From contig CM055113.1 in the NCBI GenBank assembly GCA_029204225.1, forward strand, positions 31,419,730-31,483,729: a stretch of DNA of 64,000 nucleotides. The letters run 5' to 3'. Below the pieces are notes generated by a model. The model searched no databases. It had not been told where the DNA came from and worked only from the letters and a program-made list of their open reading frames with translations. Below are positions 58,016-64,000 of this stretch, piece by piece. Numbering within the stretch: the first letter of the stretch is position 1; every line of letters starts with the position of its first letter. A program made the position numbers and the translations under genes. The stretch is from Diphasiastrum complanatum (lineage: Eukaryota > Streptophyta > Lycopodiopsida > Lycopodiales > Lycopodiaceae).

Positions 58016-59794
58016 CACAAGCTAGCAAAGCTTTGTGGGTAGAAAGTTTATGTTTCCTCAAGTACCTCTCGTTAGAAAAGAGACCCTACAACAAGGCCTG
58101 CTAGAAGGATGTGCTAGAGTAGAGGCCACTTCAGGCACACCATCATTGTCACAATTTCTACAACAAGAGACACTCATGTGGCATCATCTAAGGTCTCCCC
58201 TTATGTCGAGAAGAGGCAGTAGTAGTTGTATCATGTGGGGGGGGGGGGGGGGGGTGGTATCCATGAATTTATATATCGTGATTGGTAGTTTCTTGGAATT
58301 CCTTGGAAGGATGTTACGCATCTAACTCCTCATATTAAATTTAGGTCATAAATTGAGGTCTCAAGGAAACTTCGGCCTAAAAATAAATGATCACAAAATG
58401 GGTATGAGGTAGACTTACAAAATGTGCATTAAGATATCCCTCGCCAGCACCACCCAAATGAGAAGGCCTCGTAGCCTTTAGTCCAACTTTTGTTGCCTCT
58501 CATTGTTGTTTGAATCGATCTAGATTTTTTCGGAACTCCTTTGCATTCTTCCAATTTACCTTCTCCATGTGGGAAATATATATTATGGTTCTCTAAGATA
58601 GAGAGTGTCTACAAAATCTTATTTAAGATGCAATTTGTATATATCTCATTGAAATACACAAACATGATTTAGAGTTGAACATGTCATTTAAAGTACCCGA
58701 ACCTTGCGGTTATGTCCTATTCCAGAATGTCACATCATATTTCCTTCCCATGGTGTGTAGGTTTTTCCTATCAAAGAAAGATTAGAAGCTCATCTTTAAC
58801 AGGAGAAAAGTAAAGTCTACACACCTTCTTAGGATTGGGAATTTTAATTATTGCTCAACTCTTTCATGTTTTGCAATCAAGCCTTAACGTTAAGCCCCCT
58901 AAAGTAACTTAATGTCGTGATTGACAGGCATATACTAGGAATATTATACATGGCATATACATGAACCATTTACTCTAAACATTAGAGCCCTATTCCTAAA
59001 CCATAAACCCCTTTCTCTAGGAAGGCTACACACCACCTTAGAATTGACGAATTTAGATTAATATTATTCATATATATTTATCGCCTCACACATTTAATTG
59101 TTGACATTTATTTAAAGTTATAGAACAAAACCTAAACTCCCCTAGGCAAATTGGAAATATATCCTATGGTAAATTAGTTAGTCAAGTTCGAATTCCCAAT
59201 TATAAAGTCCTTACAATAGGATTCTAGCCTAAGCATACCATACAAAGCAACAACACAAGGGAAGAGGTGGTGGATAAACCAACCCAACCAAACCTAGATT
59301 GTACGGATCTAGCCCCCAAGCTATGGATCAATCAAAGTTATGGAAAGAGGAGTCACACCAGCAGCATGTAGCTACCAATCACAAAATCAAGCATACACTA
59401 GTGAGAGCCCAGTAGCTATACTTATACCCTCCAAGGCCCATGCACCACTAGTAGTGTGGCCCAATCCCATTGAGGATATTAGATTGCAAAAGCTGATCAT
59501 AGCTCTTTGATTTTGCTTCTGTCATGTCCAAGGCTGCCACAGATGATGCTACTTTGGACCCTTAAAAAATGAGCCCCTTTTGCAATCTAATTCACAACGG
59601 GGTTGGATCATGAATGTTCCAACCAATAATTGCACCCTAAGGTAAGAGGCCAAATCTCGTAGAACAACCACTTGAGCCACTTTCAAGAGAGGCATAGAAG
59701 ACAAACATACCCACATGACTTCGCCCTCCTACCCCAACGACATCATGCTTGATTGGCTATGTGATGCTCTTAGACAAGCCACAACAAACAACAA

Positions 59795-59797
<3 letters not shown>
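58016..59797. other. No recognisable gene; 18-base G run at 58237-58254
   Basis: No recognisable coding frame was found. A homopolymer of 18 G is present at 58237-58254. Inverted LTR-related words occur at about 59280-59330. The stretch may be gypsy-derived. Confidence 0.45.

Positions 59798-59884
<87 letters not shown>
59798..59884. repeat. Microsatellite (GA)n, about 87 bp
   Basis: About 43 uninterrupted GA units. Open frames on both strands across it are artefacts. Confidence 0.98.
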
Positions 59885-59887
<3 letters not shown>

Positions 59888-60002
59888 AATTTGCGAGGGG
59901 GTGTATTTTTCGTGTAAGCAATGTAAATCATTCACATGTCTAACTATTGTTATGTATGTGCTTGATATCGCATGAATATGTATAGGGTAATATAGCATGG
60001 AA

Positions 60003-60470
60003 CATGAAGTCATCAATCAATGTTTGTTATTTTCCTAATACATTTTGTTCTTTGTCATTCAGGACAAAAATTATACTACATTGTGGATGCATGGACGACA
60101 TTTTTTTACAAAGGGCATTGATAAAAATAGAAACACCTATAATTGTGGAGTCATGGCATATTTTATCCAAGAGAGTCGAGCAAGCACGATTGACATTAGT
60201 TTAGTCTCTTCTCAATTTGATTATTGTGGAATCAATAGCATCCTCGAAGTTGGATTTAGACAAATTCTGCTTTTTCATATATGATGTCGAATGGCTCAAA
60301 GTTGTTTTCAATGGTCTCAATGCAACTGTTAGGAAAGATGAGAGTGGTTATTTTGCCATTGACTCCATCCACCTTTGGATAGATCAAAGCAATACATTTT
60401 TTTTTTCTCACCAATGTGAGTAGGTACGTATGTGTCCAAGTAGTCAATGCCCTTTTTATGTCAATCAACT
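60003..60470 (+). pseudogene. DUF4216-domain fragment of a CACTA-encoded protein
   Basis: Three overlapping frames give one decayed domain: TLWMHGRHFFTKGIDKNRNT, then NCGVMAYF, then FDYCGINSILEV and, from 60250, YDVEWLKVVFNGLNATVRKD, DESGYFAIDSIHLWIDQS and FFFSHQCEQV. This follows the DUF4216 pattern (NSGVxV...DYYGxxxEIIEL...FKCDWxD...GFxxVNxxR...FxLASQxxQVFY), a domain usually carried by CACTA transposons. Two frameshifts are needed, at about 60200 and 60280. Its element ends were not found. The CACTA end at 63.3 kb is not obviously part of it. Confidence 0.6.
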
Positions 60471-61210
60471 GATTTTCCGTATACAAAAATTGTATATTGT
60501 GTGTATGCCCAAGCAATTGTAACATAGATAATAATTATGAGTCAATAATATGGTAACATCGATTAATTATAGGTGTTTTTTCACCAAACAAATGTTGGGT
60601 AATAGGGAGCCAACGTTGTAGCGACGAGCTGGGGAGACATGCTACCGACTCCAGCGCTCTTGCACGAGATAGTGGACAACACACTTACGTCGGCACCCAA
60701 CTAAAACTATGAAGCGCACACGCAAGGGTGTCCATGGACATTATTTGACATTAAAAGAATTGTTCATGTTAACCAAGAAATGTGACATTAAAAGTAGAAT
60801 TGAGTAGACTGGCATCTTAGGTTGAATAGAACTCAAAGGTGGGTGATCCATTGCATGTCTTGTCACTTGTCAAGATAGCAAAACAGGGTAATAAGATACA
60901 TTGGCCATGTAACGGATGTTGCCCTCTATTGTGAAACCACCATGAATCACATATATGAGAGAGAGGCTAATAGCTATATGACATTATGTGTTAAGTATAG
61001 TGTAAGGTCCCGCCCGCGCCCGTGGGCCTTCCCTTTAGTTATAACCTTCAAATGAAAAAATCTGGAGGTTATTAATTCTATTAGGGGACCTTATATCTAA
61101 TTCATTTAGGTTATTAATTCTTTTAGGCTATTAAGGTCGGCTTATTATTCTGTGCAAAAGTGAACGGGAGCTGCTTTTTCCACCCTCACAAGCCTGTGGG
61201 AGACGCTTGA
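60471..61210. other. No gene; 5' flank of the RBR gene
   Basis: No coding frame was recognised. A GC-rich patch (CCCGCCCGCGCCCGTGGGCC) lies near 61008. The 60 bases before 61211 share AGTGAAC-GAGCTG words with the flank of the RBR fragment at 11.1 kb. A clear TATA box was not identified. Confidence 0.5.
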
Positions 61211-62756
61211 ATGGACGACTTGGCAGCAGCCGCAAACACACAAATAGTGGAGATGGAGAACGCGAGAGACGTTGAAGCACAGGATGCGCATCTAGCTCCA
61301 GATAGAGACTCGAAGAAAGAGTCGACCGATTGCTTATTACGTAGTAGCAATGGTACATCACATTTCTAACGATACACAACTGTCGATATCCAAATGTAGC
61401 AATTAGTAATTAATTCTTGCCCTGCTTTCGTCTTGCCCAGCCCAATGGCTTTCAAGATTCCTGGATTTTTCTTCGAAATGGATAGCCCTCCTACTAGTTT
61501 GATCGTTGATCAGAATGTATATCTGAATGTATATCAGATTGTTGATCAGAATGTATATCTGATTTCAAGCTATATGGATTGTCCTCATTGCTACTTTGAT
61601 TCTTCAGACTGTATACCTATTTTCAAGTGATACGGAAAGTCCTGACTCCTAGCTGCTAGTGTAATTGCTCGAAATTTGGATTGTCTATCGTCTGTATCTT
61701 CTTCTGTCCCTAACGTCCTGGCTATCTGTTTTGCAGGTCTTGTAGAGCGTCAGAAAGAGGTAGTCGACTGCAACAGTGAGCACAGGGAAGTCTGCCGGAT
61801 TTGCATGGAGAAAAAACCTGCGACTCTCTTTTTCAATGCAGAAGGTAAGATTCTAGTTTGTTGTAAAAGTCTCTGTTCGGTTCTAGGATTCTAGCTAGTA
61901 ACTTTTATATCGTTGAAGATTGAGAAACGAAATTCGGGTATATTGAGGCCATACTATTAAAGCTTTTGAGGCTTGAGCAAGGCGCTCGCACATGAATATC
62001 TATCATGATGGAACTACTATTGCGAGTAACTACTCTGTGGCAGGTTGTCGCCATAGATTTTGCAACATCTGCATTTCCAAGCATGCAGAGGCCTGCTGTC
62101 GTCTTGGTCATCTGTTTGTAAGATGTCCTTTCTACAGCTATTCATGTGGCAATATTCTGACTCCCAATCAATGTTCCATACTTCTGTCTGCAAACTCATT
62201 GCGGATTCTCACTACGCGACAGATTGAAGCCGCGATACCCGAAACAGAGCGGCTGTACTGCCCTTATCCTGACTGCTCAAGCCTTATGTTAAAGCCAGAA
62301 TGTGACATTTCCGAACGGTCAACCAGCTCAGGACACCCGCATACGACTGCTGTGGGGAGCGTTGAATGTGAGGCATGTGATCGCAAGTTCTGCATGGAAT
62401 GTATGGTGCCCTGGCATGTAAATCGCACCTGTTCCGAGTATCAAGATAAACCTGTGACTCCCGGGGCCTTTGGAGATAATGAACTGCTTCAATTAGCAGA
62501 AAGGGAGAATTGGCAGCGATGCGGTGAATGTGGTCGAGTGATTGAGCTCATATCTGGGTGCAACCGTATCATCTGCTTGTGAGCAACCTCCCACGAATGA
62601 AATGATCTTCCTTGTGCTTTGCCCATTTCTCGAATTACTCACAGGTACAATAAAAAAATTCTTTGAATATATTTGCAATCTTCTGATAGAAATATTTCCT
62701 CTACATTGTTTGGCAGGTGTGGAAACAAATTCTACTACCGAAGCAGGTTTGCATGA
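61211..62756 (+). pseudogene. RING-IBR-RING E3 ubiquitin ligase, four exons, RING2 damaged
   Basis: Proposed exons: 61211-61352, 61737-61844, 62044-62578 and 62717-62756. All introns are GT-AG and all junction phases fit (Gly codons split G/GT at the first two). Exon 2 has the RING1 start CRICMEKKP. Exon 3 has the rest of RING1 (GCRHRFCNIC, RCPFYSYSC) and a complete IBR (YCPYPDC, CEACDRKFC, CMVPWH, then C). RING2 starts WQRCGECGRVIELISGCNRIIC. RBR ligases pass ubiquitin through the GC cysteine, which is kept, but the histidine two residues later is arginine. Exon 4 gives CGNKFYYRSRFA and a stop, so two RING2 zinc cysteines of the usual FCYxCG are lost. Compared with copy A the N-terminal helical exon is missing. 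It is either a pseudogene or a non-catalytic RBR-like protein. Confidence 0.75.
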
Positions 62757-63181
62757 ATCCACCGCCGGGAGCCTAGTTGCGACTGCTGGCGAAGATTAAG
62801 CCAACATTGTTTCAGACTCCGACTCCGATTGATACAAATCTTTTCCATGCTTTTGCTTTCTTACGCACCCGCAAGGGAGTTTTCCCGTTGTCTTTTCTCT
62901 CCAACCAAACGTACTTTATGAACAGTTTCATTCCAATCATATAGCATCTACACAACTTGTTATTTTTGCTTTACTCATAGCAAAGTCATGCTAGATTAGT
63001 AACACTGATCGACACATTCACATAAACTAAGAGTTCAATTCTTCTCTTGCAATATGCAAAATAATAGATGGACTATGACCCATCTCATGGAATATTGTAC
63101 TTAGATTTAAACTAGACCAAATTTGGTAATATTAGCTCTTTATGTTTGATTTCCATTGAAATATTGAATTCCTTTAAGATC

Positions 63182-63230
<49 letters not shown>

Positions 63231-63320
63231 AACCATTTGGAACCTTTATGCGGGAAATCCTAGGTTTCATCAAAACAAAATAAAAAAAATAAAGGGCTGC
63301 CATTGGTATTCACCAGGTTA
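62757..63320 (+). other. 3' flank of the RBR gene, with (GA)n at 63188-63228
   Basis: Sequence after the RBR stop. 62879-63028 recurs at 17426-17566. It contains a GA microsatellite of about 20 units. No polyadenylation signal was assigned with confidence, and no other gene was seen. Confidence 0.6.
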
Positions 63321-64000
63321 CACTACTACAAAAAGAGTGGTTACACTACTACAAAAAAGAGTGCATAGCAACGAAAGTTAGCAACGTTGATTTTGACTAA
63401 ATTAAACGTTGCTCCGTGACCATTTCGGCGACAATTGTTTTCTTTTATAAACGTCGCTATGAGATTATTGTCCGTTGACTGGCAACTATTTATAATCGTC
63501 GCTTGCGATAGTTACTTTAACAATATTTCATCGACATCTAGTGACGATTACAAATTATTGTCGCTGCGCGATGCTGTAGGAAATGTCACTGCGGAAGAGT
63601 CACTTTTAGCGACATTTTAGAGATGCTTTAGCAACTATACTAAATAGACGTCGTTGGGCGACGCTATAAAAAGCTTGTAGGAAAAAACAGGAAAGATGAT
63701 TGATTGATAACCACATTTCAGTGACGGGAAGTGAACATCGCCCAACGACATTCAAAATTAGGGTCATTTGGGGACAATATGTCTTCTAGCAGAAGAAAAC
63801 CCAAACTCTCTTTTTAAAAAAGCAACGTTTGGAACTTCGCCCAATGACGTTACAAGTAATGTAAGTTTGGTTAAAAATTTTTGTTTTGAACATATAGAAA
63901 TAATTTTTGTTTTGAAAATTGTGTTGCTAGAAATAGTTTTTAAAAATTGTGTTGCATAAATCCGGAAATTCTATGTTTCTTACGTAGTTCAAGTCCATAT
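63321..64000. mobile_element. CACTA transposon end, copy 3 (tip present; runs off the window)
   Basis: CACTACTACAAAAAGAG at 63321 and CACTACTACAAAAAAGAG at 63344 are classic CACTA tips, here repeated in tandem 23 bp apart and each preceded by TTA. The interior has frequent GCGAC/GTCGC words and matches copies 1 and 2 base by base. Near 63983 it jumps from sequence equivalent to about 24411 to that equivalent to about 24783, so about 370 bp are deleted relative to copy 2. It is cut by the window edge. Confidence 0.85.

Noticed and set aside
58035-58325. 96-residue plus-strand frame ending in a glycine run
   Set aside because: The tail comes from the 18-base G run and the rest has no recognisable domain.
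59715-60016. Open frames across the GA tract
   Set aside because: Repeat artefacts on both strands.

Overview
This window is eukaryotic, AT-rich, repeat-dense nuclear DNA from a land plant. The plant assignment rests on plant-type Ty1/copia elements primed by initiator-Met tRNA (TGGTATCAGAGC sites), CACTA-type DNA transposons with TNP2-like transposase and DUF4216 remnants, a plant-style RING-IBR-RING (RBR) E3 ligase with GT-AG introns, and long GA/TG/AC microsatellites. A non-seed plant such as a fern is a guess only. No bacterial-type operons, rRNA, tRNA or CRISPR arrays were recognised.

Layout. 1-8 kb: mostly unrecognised sequence with one reverse-strand copia integrase relic, a 49-bp Z-DNA-like tract and a TG/GA microsatellite. 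7.9-10.2 kb: the 3' end and 5' end of one copia family on either side of a single LTR. 11.1-11.9 kb: 5' half of a broken RBR gene. 15.7-16.9 kb: a SET-domain gene with a 10-residue repeat and one frameshift. 17.1-17.4 kb: an IBR fragment of an RBR gene, followed by a CACTA end. 18.7-23.7 kb: a complete but non-autonomous copia element (element A) inserted in that CACTA end. 23.9-26.8 kb: a second CACTA end with a decayed reverse-strand TNP2/DUF4218 transposase. 28.3-31.3 kb: decayed copia. 33.3-34.6 kb: an array of about 85-bp hairpin-forming repeats beginning at a CACTA motif. 37.1-38.6 kb: a decayed coding stretch with weak Rep-helicase-like signals. 38.7-44.7 kb: further copia relics, including a nearly full-length decayed copy at 39.7-43.4 kb. 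44.8-54.6 kb: an old reverse-strand copia element (element C) broken by a young intact copia (element B, 46736-53049) and by a plus-strand RNase H-LTR fragment. 57.3-58.0 kb: 3' end of a Ty3/gypsy element. 60.0-60.5 kb: DUF4216 relic. 61.2-62.8 kb: four-exon RBR gene with damaged RING2. 63.3-64.0 kb: third CACTA end, running off the window.

How the parts relate. The only clearly intact protein gene is the 1326-residue Gag-Pol polyprotein of element B. Its two 862-bp LTRs differ at one base by eye and it has an exact 5-bp target duplication. Element A has a 698-residue ORF with Gag and protease but no reverse transcriptase or RNase H; its last ~290 residues are unrecognised. The LTRs of elements A, B and a third copia share a pair of CACRTGTG-type palindromes exactly 19 bp apart, a candidate regulatory module. 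The RBR fragments at 17 kb and 62 kb both sit next to the same CACTA end in the same orientation, which points to a segmental duplication. Both share the same loss of the RING2 catalytic histidine.
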